Shown here: positions 1 to 10,271 of the stretch, in pieces
Numbering within the stretch: position 1 is the stretch's first letter
Layout: every line of letters starts with the position of its first letter
Origin: Elmis aenea
Lineage: Eukaryota; Arthropoda; Insecta; Coleoptera; Elmidae
Length of the DNA stretch: 64,000 nucleotides
Assembly: GCA_947652605.1 (NCBI GenBank)
Contig: OX393576.1
Span: 58,938,966-59,002,965 of the forward strand
Direction of reading: 5' to 3'
Program-made: the position numbers and the translations under genes
Notes under the pieces: generated by a model
What the model was told of the DNA's origin: nothing
Databases searched by the model: none
Seen by the model: the letters and a program-made list of their open reading frames with translations, nothing else

Positions 1-468
1 TAGTGCGGCATTATAAACACTTTTATCAATTTTCAGTGAACTTTACGATCACAAGCAAGCGGATGAAATATTTATACACTCTTATAAAACAATTGAAGGT
101 CGTATTTTGGTTGTAAAGACAACTAAGTGGAGTTAAGGAAGGAAATAAATTGTTTTATGTCTCACACAAAACAAGGTTAAGCACCACAAGTAAAAATTTA
201 TTTAAAGGTAAATCTTGGCGCAAACGATTTTTAACAAGGAAGTACCAGTCGTTAAATGTGTACATCAAAATGCTCTAAATTTAACATTAGCCTTTGAGAT
301 ACATCCAGAATTCTTTAGCAGTTAAACATCTACTGTAGCTTAATTAGGAGTTAACAAATATTATGATATCATTTTTGAGCATATTTGTCAGTTTGTTTTT
401 AATTTTCACAAACTTCGTCAGTATTTTTTTTCAAACTTTCATAACGTGAGCGTATTTTTATTTAATTT
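1..468. other. AT-rich non-coding flank
   Basis: No coding segment, repeat end or RNA gene is recognisable. It ends at the target-site duplication of the hAT element that follows. Confidence 0.5.
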
Positions 469-547
469 ACCTAGCCCAGTGTTTTTCAACCTTTTTAATG
501 TCGCGGCTTACTTTTAAAAACGATAAAATTTCGCGGCGCACTATATA

Positions 548-640
548 CAGGATGTTTGAAATTCAAATTTAAGCATGGGGATCACGCTTATTATAATAGC
601 TAGAGTATAGATTTAAACTTGGCAAACATTCTGAATTTGG
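548..640. mobile_element. One-sided relic of a CAGGGTG-type palindromic element
   Basis: After TATA, the sequence CAGGATGTTTGAAATTC and the following GCATGGGGATCACGCTTATT closely match the left arm of the palindrome at 14343. No matching right end is found nearby, so only one terminus survives. The inner boundary is a guess. Confidence 0.5.
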
Positions 641-922
641 TGTTCATTAATATTTCGAAGAGAAATTGGTAATATCTGAAACGGTAATCAAAAAAAAATT
701 GGAAAAACCTGAAAATTTGAGTTTTGAGGATCGCCATAACTCCTTTGGATTATTAAATATTTCCAATGTGTAAAAACATTGCCTACATAAAGCCGGGTCC
801 AGATTTGCGAGCAAAAGTGGGAACCGAACCGCCATCATTTTAGCGAGCCTGCTAAATACCAACACTTGGCTGACTGCGGTTTTGTTGCACTCGCGAACCT
901 GTGGTCGTATTAAACTATTAAG

Positions 923-2020
923 CAGGGCTTCGAACCGTAATTTTTTTCGTTTCGGTTTTCTTTCCGGTTCAATTAAAAAAGTATATATCGGTTCGGTTCC
1001 GGTTTTCGTTCCGGAAAAAATAACGTTTTTTTTCGGTTTTCGGTTTTCGGTTCAGCTCCGAGTAATTACTTTTTATTTTTTTAAAATGTTTTTATTTGGT
1101 ATAATAATAAGGTATAATAATTGGAAATAGAAGTATGTAACATATGATGATAATATAATTTATTAAACGAAACATAAACATATACAGTGTGGCTGATTTT
1201 TCATTGTCCAGCTTATATCTGCTGAAACATCAAAGATACCACAAAAAGTTAAATAAGAAACTTATTAAACAAAAGCTGGTCTACAAAATGGTGCTAAAAA
1301 ATTTGTTCCTTGGCCTACCTATTTTTGGGAAAAATATCCAACTTTTGTTTTTTAAATAGAACACCCTGTATATTTTCACAGAATCACATTCTAAATCAAT
1401 TTCTCTTCACAATATCATTGTACCATTTTGCTTTTAAATTATGCTCAATATTTCAAAAAAATAACATCATGTGTGTTGCAGAAAAAAAAATACTCATGAC
1501 AAACACTTACTTCATTACAAACTAACAACAAATGTCGGAGCAAAATTTAATTCATAATTCATTATAAAGACTGTTCAAATTGTCCACCATGGAACTCTAA
1601 ACTTTGGGCCCTATTGATTTTGTTTTCCCTGGCTTTTCGCAACATTTCAGGTGTAATTAATAAACAAGCTGCTCTAATTTTATTTTTAAGTTCCTGAATA
1701 GTTTGAGAAACAAACAAAAGTTGGATATTTTTCCGAAACATAGGTAGGCTATGGAACAAATTTTTTAGCACCATTTTGTAGACCAGCTTTTGTTTAATAA
1801 GTTTTATTTAACTTTTTTTGGTATTTTTAATATTTCAGCAGATATTAGCTGGACAATGAAAATCAGCCACACTGTATAAACAAAACGCGCGAGTTTGTTG
1901 AAGTACCGAACCGTAATAAACCGATATTTTTTTTTCGGTTCAGTTCCCGTTTTCGTTCTGACATAAATAACGTTTTTTTCCGGTTTTCGGTTTTCGGTTC
2001 AGTTCCGGTTCGAAGCCCTG
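923..2020. mobile_element. Non-autonomous hAT element with perfect target duplication
   Basis: The terminal repeat is CAGGGCTTCGAACCG at the left, and the right end is CGGTTCGAAGCCCTG. CTATTAAG is repeated exactly on both sides (915-922, 2021-2028). The subterminal regions are dense in CGGTTTTCGGTT and TTCGGTTC motifs, in mirrored arrangement. About 400 bp are its own; the remainder is a palindromic element inserted in the middle. No transposase. Confidence 0.93.
1185..1874. mobile_element. TA-flanked palindromic element, CAGTGTGGCTG family
   Basis: A 690-bp inverted repeat: the left arm starts CAGTGTGGCTGATTTTTCAT and the right arm ends with its complement. TATA lies directly outside both ends (1181-1184, 1875-1878). 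The arms match over most of their length, so the RNA or single strand could fold into one long hairpin. Short ORFs on both strands here are mirror images of each other and not genes. TA flanks and the CAGTG start suggest the Tc1/mariner superfamily, by inference only. Confidence 0.8.
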
Positions 2021-2484
2021 CTATTAAGAGGCAGGCTCGCTGAAATGGTGGACTGCGCTATGTCCGGTTCTCACTTTTGCTCGCAAATCTGGACTTGGCT
2101 TAAGATAGTTTTTAAGCCGAATCAACTGGTTATCACTAATGTTTTTTTCTACTTACATATGTATATGAAAGTTGTCATTTTCTCACTGCCTACATGAAAG
2201 TTTTACTTTTTTACACTAGTGGCAAAGTTAATTTTCGCCACTAGTAGCGTCAAAATCAAATTGTAAAATTTACGATTTTTTTTTCGCTTAAACTCATAAT
2301 AAATTAAAATTGGGCTAATATTGTTATCAAATAATTTAATTTTAATGTACCATTTTAAATAACAGCCTAAGAATGGTAAAAAAATTAATATTAAATATAT
2401 TTCGTTTGCAGGTTATAATTTTATTTCTGTCAATGTCAGTGTGGAAGTGTCGCTATGGAAATGAAATGATTAATTAATACTTTA

Positions 2485-2930
2485 TCTATATATATATATA
2501 AAAATGAATGTATGTATGTTTGTTTGTCCTTTATGCATTCCTATACCATTCATCCGATCCTGACCAAATTTTGCACAGACAATCTATAGGACCATGGGAA
2601 AAAGATAGGCTATATAAGAATTCCCAAAAAAATCGTCCGGAAAAGATATTGAGGAAAACATGCCAAAATCTTACACGCAACATTTAAATCGGGTCGTCTG
2701 GAGCGAGAATTTCGTCAATATTTGACAATTTGACAATTTGACGTAACGTTTAAACGCTCGAACCTTCTCCGATTCGACCTTTTAGCACATGTGTCGTACC
2801 GATTTGGAATCGTCTCGCTCTTCCCGACAAGTACGTACCAAACAATCCCACTTTCGAGTTAAATAAAAACGTCCACCGGGCGCGAGCACGAAGCGCGAGT
2901 AGTCTGTGATTGATAAAAAAACTACGCTAG
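2485..2930 (+). mobile_element. Short non-autonomous Helitron
   Basis: The segment starts TCTATATATATATATAAAAA followed by TGAATGTATGTATGTTTGTT, a 5' terminus widely seen in insect Helitrons. Near the other end lies a GC hairpin (GCGCGAGCACGAAGCGC, about 2880-2897), and CTAG followed by T occurs at 2927-2931. Insertion between A (2484) and T (2931) fits Helitron habit. The hairpin lies about 30 nt from CTAG, further than usual, so the true 3' end may be near 2900. Confidence 0.62.
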
Positions 2931-3030
2931 TACATAATAATTTTCATTTAGTTCGTTTACGTTAACTTTCGTTTTATATTATAATTTTAAATTCGTAGAA
3001 ACAATAGCATTTACGACTCGAGATTAAATT

Positions 3031-3075
3031 AGTTTTTTTCGTTCGTGAGATAAATCTCACCTCACGAAAAAAACT
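3031..3075. repeat. Short imperfect hairpin
   Basis: AGTTTTTTTCG and GTGAGAT are mirrored by ATCTCAC and ACGAAAAAAACT with a small loop. It lies in the body of the outer hAT; no function is evident. Confidence 0.6.
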
Positions 3076-3111
3076 GGACTTTTATCTCTTGTTGTAAAAT
3101 ATACTATTTTT

Positions 3112-3261
3112 AGGTTGATTCGTTTTTGTTTCATGACAACCAAATTTATTTTTTCTTAGGGGCGATATTTTTTTTATTTACAAAATCAAATCGAATTTTT
3201 TTTCCAAATTAATTGTTGTATCACACATGGTTGGTTTTCGCAAACAAAAACGAATCGACCT
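3112..3261. repeat. 150-bp inverted repeat
   Basis: Left arm begins AGGTTGATTCGTTTTTGTTT; the reverse complement of the right arm begins AGGTCGATTCGTTTTTGTTT. Arms are about 30 bp around an AT-rich spacer. It may be a subterminal structure of the outer hAT or a tiny MITE; no clear target duplication was seen. Confidence 0.6.
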
Positions 3262-3601
3262 GGAAAAAAATAGTGATTACCATGCGATTCGGCTTAAAAC
3301 TTTGCTTAGACAATGTTTTACACATTTGAAATATTTCATACTCCAAAGGTATTTATTCGATTTTTAAGATTTCTTCTTAGATTATAAATAAGCACCGAAT
3401 CCAGCAACTTTTCCAAATTTAAACCTATTCTCTAGCAATTACAATAAGCGAGATTTTCATGTTTAAACTCGAATCTCAAACATTTCGTTCTTACGAAAAC
3501 TATTTATTTATTTTTTATTTTGTTCACCGCTACACACCTGAAGGATGTTCGCGGCACACTAGTGTGCCGCGACACACAGGTTGGAAAACTCTGATCTAGC
3601 C

Positions 3602-4666
3602 ATAAAAGAAAGCAGGTAGGATAACAAAAAATGTAATTTTTAAAATCGTTTCAAAAGTAACCTCAATATATTTTGCATTTCATAAACGCTTTAGAGTGCA
3701 TTTCCAAAAAACTTTATTAATAACTAACGCCGTTTTCCATGAAACATTGCAATGTTCCCAGCGTTGTTTGCTAGTGCAAATTCATATCGAGTCAACAATA
3801 ACTCCCATTGAGAATTCAATACATCGCGGATAAACTGCAAACTCGAGCGCCTTTGTACATAAAATATCCATTACAATGCATATATCTCGATTCAAAACTC
3901 ATTCCGCGTAAAATGCAGCTATAGTGCCACTAACAAACATTAACGAGCATACAGACATAACCGGCCTTAGTGAGAAATTTACATTCATCTCGTATAATAT
4001 CACAAGAGGATCTTGAATTCTTTATGTACTAAAAATATTCAAATTAAACGAGTTCTAATGAAATTCTCATAGCTCCAGAGAAATAAGTTATTATATTCTC
4101 GGAAATTTATTGCTTCTATTTTAATTCATCAACAATATCATGGAATCATCGTTTATGCAGAATATTCCAAGGATCTCGTTAGCAACTAGATAAAGAGATT
4201 TGATTAGAAGGAACTGTCCAGCATTATAAGAACTACTAATATGCATGATCAAACATTTAACTTTTTGCTTAATTTTCTTGAAATATTTGAAAATCGAACA
4301 CTTTTATTTCTGAATAAAAGCACACTACCAGGCACAATTGTGCAGTTTAAAAGCACACTGCTACGAAATTGGACATTCTTCATTGTGTTTTCATTTGTTT
4401 AACACCCTTTTAAGATTTTTCTTAATATCCATATAATTTTCAAATTTTCAGCAGTTTATCAAACAATAAGTGGAAGATTGAAAAGTTAACTGTGTTAAGC
4501 GGTTTTTTGGACGGGTCGCACCCGGAGTCTCCGGGTCATGCCCGAAAGTTCCGGTCATATTCAGAGACAGCCGGTTTTCATCCGAATTTGTGGTTTTTGT
4601 CTAGGTAAAGCTGTTATCGGTAATTTCTTATCTCCTATACATTGCACGCTCATTTTAGAAATCCTT
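3602..4666. other. AT-rich spacer with a GC-rich patch
   Basis: No gene recognised. Around 4505-4600 there is an isolated patch of CCGG-type motifs (GGTCGCACCCGGAGTCTCCG and neighbours) unlike its surroundings, possibly a transposon remnant. Confidence 0.4.
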
Positions 4667-4670
4667 TATA

Positions 4671-5376
4671 CAGGATGATCCACATAGAAGGGCCACTATT
4701 GGGATCTCGTAAACGGTAAGAGCTACAAAGAAGTCTAAATTAGACAAATTGTTCCTCTTTCAGTGATCCTTTAATGTTTAAAAAAAATTCCATGGTGCGC
4801 TAGATAATAAACAAAAATGTAAATGGCCATTTTTTTAAAAATCGTTAATAACTTGGTTATACTTGATGGTACAAAAATATGTTTGGGGAAAAAGTTTTTT
4901 TTACTCACTGTAAAATAAAAACATCCATTTGTTTAAATTTATGGCACTCTACTGCCTCATAGGAAGTTTTTGATGAATTTTATTTGTTTTGAGCATAAAT
5001 ATTAACCTTTATATTATTACAAAGAGGAAAAAAAGAAGCTTTTTCATGAGATCATAGCCCACTATGGTTTTCATAAAAAAAAATGCAAGCTCGAATTATC
5101 TAAGAATTTAAACAATATTGAAACAAATGATTTTTTCCATTTTACAGTGCCTAAAGGAATCTACATCTTTCCCCCCAAAAATATTGTTGCACCATAAAGT
5201 ATAACTGAGTTGTTAATGATTTATAAAAAATATCCATTTTGAGTTTTGTTTATTATCTAGCGTCCATGGAACTTTTTTAAACCATTAAAGCATCACTGAA
5301 TAGGTCTTAGAAAGGGGAAAAATTTGTCTTACCGTTTGCGAGATCCCAATAGTGGCCTTTTATGTGGACCACACTG
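4671..5376. mobile_element. TA-flanked palindromic element, CAGGATGATCC family
   Basis: A 706-bp palindrome. The left arm starts CAGGATGATCCACATAGAAG, the right arm ends GTGGACCACACTG, and TATA flanks both ends (4667-4670, 5377-5380). The motif ATTGGGATCTCGTAAACGGT near the left end is mirrored near the right end. Shares its ends and body with the copy at 17155. No ORF that makes sense. Confidence 0.8.
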
Positions 5377-5380
5377 TATA

Positions 5381-5867
5381 CACTGGATGTGTATAAATTG
5401 GTATAACATTATGAGGTAGCGTTCTTCGTTGCGTTTTTATAATGAAAATTTTAGGAAAACAAACGTTTGAAAATAATGAAAATTAATTTTATATTTCTTT
5501 AATTTTATTGATGTTTATGGCTGACAATATTATATTCAAGAACATTTATTTAAAATCGAGATTAACAGCAATTTAATTTTTAGTATTCTTTTACTAGGAA
5601 TTTTATGTTGCAACGCTCAAATTTTGAAATTAATTAATTAATACCTAAGCTTAATTTTGGTAAAAAAAAATAATTTTTACTCAGCTTTAGGTACAACCGA
5701 ACCGATGTCTTTTTGTGCTATTAATTAAAATTAAGTCAGTATATTAAATTATCCTTTGAATGAATTAGTCCATAAAAGTTTAACTCTTCATCGTTTTTTG
5801 AATTTTGCGTTAAAAAATAGTATGAAATATCTTCATAATTTTTATATTAAGACAAACAATAGAAAAG
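5381..5867. other. AT-rich spacer
   Basis: Nothing recognised. Confidence 0.4.
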
Positions 5868-7026
5868 AGCTTAACAAAAAACAAGAAAATACATTTATGT
5901 TTTATATACTTGGAAAAAGCATTCGATAAAATCAAAAGAAAAGACGTATGGATGGGCCTAAGAAAGAAGGGAATAGAAATAGAAACAATTGACATAATAA
6001 AAGCGATGTACGAAAAAACAGTAAATATTGTAAGAACGCAAAATGAAGAATCGGAAGAGTTTGAAACAAAAGAGGGTCTAAAACAAGGATGCGTGCTCAG
6101 CCCATTATTATTCTCATTGTCAGTAGTCATAGATGGGGTAATTAAAGAAGTAAAACAAAAAATGAGACCGTTTCACCAAGGCAACTGAAAAATGGAAAAA
6201 ATTAACATAACGGAGCTAATGTTCGCAGACGACATGGTCTTAGTCGCGGAAACAGAAAAAAACCTGCAACATAATTTAGAAACTCTAAACCTGGAATTGG
6301 AAAAAATTAATATGAAAATAAATACCGAAAAAAACTAAAACTATGATCGTTACAACAGAAAACAAAGGGCATAGCATCACTTTAAATGGGCTTAGGTTAG
6401 AACAGGTAGAAACCTTTAAATATTTAGGAGTGATCATAGAGAATAATGGAGGAATGGACAAGGAAATAAGCGAAAGGACAGGAAATGTGGGAAGAATATT
6501 TAACAGTTTAAGAACAACATTTTTTGGAAATAGAGAAGTCCCGAAAACAACAAAAGTAGAAGTGATCAAAAAGGTAGTAACTCCGGCACTTTTATACGGA
6601 AGTGAAACGTGGGCACTAACAAATAAAAATAGTAGCCGAGTGAATGCAGCTGAAATGAGATTTCTAAGAAAAATCCAAGGAAAAACAAAAAAAGACAGAA
6701 TCAGAAACGAAACATATAGAGAACAATTAAAGATAAAATCAGTTGAAACAAAAATACAGGAAAGGCAGCTGAGATGGTTGGGTCACATTTATAGGATGAA
6801 AGAAGAAAGGTTAACCAGAAGAGCATATGAAGCAAGAACACAGGGAAAAAACAAACGAGGTAGACCAAGAAAAACCTGGCACGACGAAGTTAAAAAAGCA
6901 GCAGCGGATAGAAACATCAAATGGAAAGACATAAAAAGGCTAGCACAAGACAGAAAAACATGGAAAAAAATCAGCACAGCACAACTCAACAGTCCTACAC
7001 CTAACAGTAGAAGGACTCATGACTAA
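5868..7026 (+). pseudogene. LINE reverse transcriptase, 5'-truncated copy
   Basis: This is the 3' half of a non-LTR retrotransposon ORF. In order it has the RT palm start YLEKAFDKIKRKDVW (about 5900-5945), the motif GLKQGCVLSPLLF (about 6075-6113), the catalytic FADDMVLVAE (FADD at 6222-6233), FKYLGVIIEN, a YGSETWAL box, the LRWLGHIYRMKEER box and a C-terminal basic GRPRKTWHDEV tail that ends at a stop at 7024-7026. The copy starts abruptly inside RT, as 5'-truncated LINEs do. A stop after 6185 and a frameshift near 6335 break the frame, so it is dead although the two catalytic aspartates remain. Its C-terminal layout is shared with the copies at 9.9-14.3, 23-24.3 and 30-31.4 kb. The clade is not certain. 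Confidence 0.9.
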
Positions 7027-7917
7027 ATAAATAATTATTAATGGTATATCTTCATTTTTTTAAATGTTGAAACTATGTTGAGAATTTACTTACTCTACCA
7101 ATTAGTAAGGCGGCTGGTAAACGCAGTTTTTCTGTTATAGAACGTATTAAAAAATATCTTCATCACAAGAGAAATTCTACTGTTTAGTACTTTTGTGTAT
7201 TGGACAAAAAATATTTGAAAATTTTGGTGATGAAGATATTATCAATACATTTGCCAAGAAAAAGTGTAAAAAATTACTCTCATCTTTTTTATTAAAAGTA
7301 CAAATAAACCATTATTTCATTTTTGATTATTTTATAATAAGAATTATTATTATATTAATAGAATTTTTAAAATAATAATTGCATAATACAGTAATTTAAA
7401 AAAATCTGACGTTTTCCGATGACTGCACTTATTCCACAAAAATACAGTTTTCTACTATTTTCTAAAATGGGCCAAAACTTTATTTTTTCTTAAAGTCTTT
7501 GAATGGGCCTAGAACCTGTTTAGATCATTAAAATTTTCGAAATAAATGTTGTTTTAAATACTTTTATAAAAAATGAATTAATTGAACGATTTATAATTAG
7601 TTTGAACTTTAAATTCTGTGTTAACATTTACAGCAATAATGACACTTTTTGTCACCATTTTATGCGTAAGACAATGAGGTGTTAAATATTGATACTTGTT
7701 AACAAGGTCTACTGATAGAATACTAAGCCCCATCCAATATTTTTTATTAGAAATTATGAAACGAACGATGCTATGTTAACATTGTCCACCAATTTGTACA
7801 CGTTCTGTATATTTTAAACTGTTACATGTAAGTACTGTTACTGAAGGCGTAGCAAAAAGTGAAAGGGCCCATGTGCAAGCAGAACTTATAGCTTCTTCGG
7901 ACAAAGTTTTCCTCAGA
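7027..7917. other. AT-rich spacer
   Basis: Nothing recognised. Confidence 0.4.
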
Positions 7918-7925
7918 GTAGATAC

Positions 7926-8735
7926 TAGGGTTTTTTTCCCGGGATCCCGGTCCATTTTAAGCTATTTTTTATTTCCCGGGAAATGCTTTTTGTCCCGGGA
8001 ATTCCCGGGATTTAAAAAAAGTGTTGTTTTCGTTTATTTTGTGCTAAGATCTTTGTAATACTATTATAACTTATCAGAATTTTATGCTTAAAATGTCTTT
8101 ACTAACAGTAAATTATGGAAAAACTTCAAAATAATTTTTCTCTTTTAGTATGGCGCAAAGAAGCCCGGTCTTCATTACAAAGTTAAATACTTTTACAGTT
8201 TTATTTTTGTGTACCCTGATAATTCAAAGCAAAATAGCTTATAAGTGAAATTTTATTGATAATAATGATTTCTTTGCTGCTAGATGCTCTTAAGACAATT
8301 TCACCTACATCAATAGAGACTTAGAGAGCATTTTATGCAGCAGAACTTTTTGTTAATAAATTAAGAAAAAGACTAATTGACTGAAGCACAGATCACCTTT
8401 GTTTTCTTAAATCACATTACAAAAATTCATTGTAAAAATTATATTATTGTATTCATAAATATGAAACTGCAAGAGAAAGGTTATAATTCCCAAATGTATG
8501 TTTCTCTCACCAATATTATTGAATTATTTGTAATAATCATGGAGCAAAATGTATTACATTATATGACTTGGAGTTGTTTTTAAGTAATAAACCGCTCCCT
8601 TAATTTTTTGGGTTATTCTTTTAAAAATATTGACATAATTTATTACATCCCGGGATTCCGGGAAATCCCGGCACAAAGGCCGATTTCTTCCCGGAATCCC
8701 GGGACAAGCAAAATGGTCAAATATGAGAAACCCTA
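7926..8735. mobile_element. Non-autonomous hAT element with CCCGGGA-rich ends
   Basis: Ends TAGGGTTTTTTTCCCGGG and GAGAAACCCTA, with GTAGATAC repeated exactly on both sides (7918-7925, 8736-8743). Both subterminal regions carry many copies of CCCGGGA and ATCCCGG in mirrored orientation, probably transposase binding sites. 810 bp, no transposase. Confidence 0.9.
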
Positions 8736-8799
8736 GTAGATACAAAGATGCGAAGTGTAAATGACCACTGGGTGGTCCAAAAGAAATATAATTAAAGAA

Positions 8800-8883
8800 C
8801 AAGTTGTTTGCATCCTATGGGACCCCTCGGCTCGTGGGGCCGTACCCACCGCACCTGCTGCAGCCCCGATTGTTACGCCACTG
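8800..8883 (-). mobile_element. Single hAT-like terminus
   Basis: Read on the minus strand it begins CAGTGGCGTAACAATCGGGG and continues GC-rich. CAGTGGCGTARC is a common animal hAT end and is close to the end at 44102. The other terminus was not identified. Confidence 0.5.
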
Positions 8884-9849
8884 ACTATTACTGTGTAACT
8901 TATCAAATGTTTTTTGTACGTTGCCACGTTAAACCGCGTTGTTATTCAAAATTCACTTTCGTTTACGGTTTGATATTATGTTGCTTTGGCGGCGTTTCCA
9001 AGAGAGCTTGCCTGTCATTTTTTCGAGAGGTTTTAAACTTAACACAAAAAGATTTGTCAGGTTGACAGTCACGATGAGATCCCTATATGCGAGTTTATGT
9101 GGAAGATAACGTTCGTACGTGAAACTAATCGTAGTTACGAGAACACACGCGTGCGACGCATCGCCACGATCTTTTGCTTTGAGCACGATTTGGTGGAACG
9201 CGAGAACGAAAAAAAAAGATAAGCGATAGTATACGAGACAAGGGGAGTTGAATTAGCAGAAACGACGTGTGTAACGACTTTTTCTAATACATTTTTATTC
9301 GCTTAGACATTAACCAAAGTAAACAGAAGGGAAAATAAAATAACGATGTTGATTTCACAGAAAATATATCAAAGCGAACTCAAACAACGAAAAAATATGG
9401 GTTATACTAATACAATTCTCAACAATATAGAAAATTTTCTGCACAATTACAATTTATTACCCTTCTTTATTCGTTTTAACATTAAACAAAGCAAAATAGT
9501 AGCCATATTCTGTGAACAAGTACAAATTTGAAAAACTATTCCTATTTAACAATACAAATGAAGCTTTGTGTTTCACTGTTACATATTTGAGATCAACAGA
9601 GAACAATACACCGCTTAATTGGCCTCGTAGCTTTAAAAATATGGTTTGTCGGACGCATTTCTATTTCTGAGAGCACTCTATAATCTATAAATGTAATAAA
9701 TTATTCATATTTGTATTCTAATAATGGCTACAGCGTCTCTGGAAAGTAAATTATATTAAATATACGATGTAAAAATTAACAGTCTAGTTCTAAACCAGTT
9801 AAAAAATCAAAAAATCTATGGATATTCCAAACAACTTTCGTTTTCTTTT
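8884..9849. other. Spacer with a CpG-rich patch
   Basis: 8890-9240 is richer in G, C and CpG than its surroundings (for example ACACACGCGTGCGACGCATC). Overlapping short ORFs occur on both strands but none resembles a known protein. It may be the body of the adjoining hAT fragment or unrelated regulatory DNA. 9240-9849 is AT-rich with nothing recognised. Confidence 0.35.
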
Positions 9850-10267
9850 TCACGATATCATCATCATCGTTGTCCTCTTTTACCTGTAGGTGTCGAGGTT
9901 TGTTTCTTCACATTACTTTCCCTCAACAAAGCTACGCCACCCCTTCCGGTCTCTGGCCAGCACCCTTGCTTCCTCCCATGATTTTCCTCTACGTTTTAGT
10001 ATCTTCACTACGTTGTTCTAGGTCGTCCTCTTCTGTTTTTACCTATTTTTCTGGCTTCCCATATTTTCTTAATTTGTCTTGTTTTGTCCGTTCGTATTAA
10101 ATGGCTTGTTCACTTTAATTTCTTTTACTCTATTTTACTTTTCAGTGACTTCATTTTAAGTTTTTATCTCGTGTGTTCGTCTCTTATTTTATCTACTATT
10201 CTTACCCCTACCACCTTTCTTAAGTACCGCATTTCTGCAGCCTGTAATCTATTCTCTTGTCCTTTAC
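9850..10267 (-). pseudogene. LINE C-terminal part, left piece of a LINE split by piggyBac
   Basis: On the minus strand this encodes LQAAEMRYLRKVVGVRI, then a degraded stretch with stops, then KNRRGRPRT and an ARDRKGW box, the same C-terminal order as the LINE at 5868. The 3' end carries the motif CCTCGACACCTACAGG followed by a GATGATGATGAT tail, a short simple-repeat tail of the kind left by target-primed insertion. It directly continues the RT segment at 12517-14290; the piggyBac at 10272-12512 separates them. Confidence 0.85.
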
Positions 10268-10271
10268 TTAA

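Larger units (their letters stand above)
791..2100. mobile_element. TAA-flanked MITE (PIF/Harbinger-like), split by a hAT
   Basis: Left end AGCCGGGTCCAGATTTGCGA and reverse complement of the right end AGCCAAGTCCAGATTTGCGA form inverted repeats of about 60 bp that continue through GAGCAAAAGTG and GCGAGCCTGC. TAA stands on both sides (788-790, 2101-2103). A 3-bp TWA duplication is the habit of PIF/Harbinger elements, hence the tentative class. Removing the hAT at 923-2020 and its duplicated 8 bp leaves a MITE of about 204 bp. No coding capacity. Confidence 0.7.
477..3593. mobile_element. Old hAT element, outer shell of a nested cluster
   Basis: The left end reads CAGTGTTTTTCAACC and the reverse complement of the right end reads CAGAGTTTTCCAACC; both run on into GTCGCGGC and a GCGGC-rich stretch, so the terminal inverted repeats are about 30 bp with mismatches. 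The flanks ACCTAGCC (469-476) and ATCTAGCC (3594-3601) are an 8-bp target-site duplication with one mismatch, the length typical of hAT elements. No transposase is recognisable, so this is a non-autonomous or fully decayed copy. About 1.4 kb is its own sequence; the rest is a MITE, a second hAT, a palindrome and a Helitron inserted later. Confidence 0.82.

Noticed and set aside
1310..1774. Opposing ORFs of about 70 codons
   Set aside because: They mirror each other because they lie in the two arms of the 1185-1874 palindrome.
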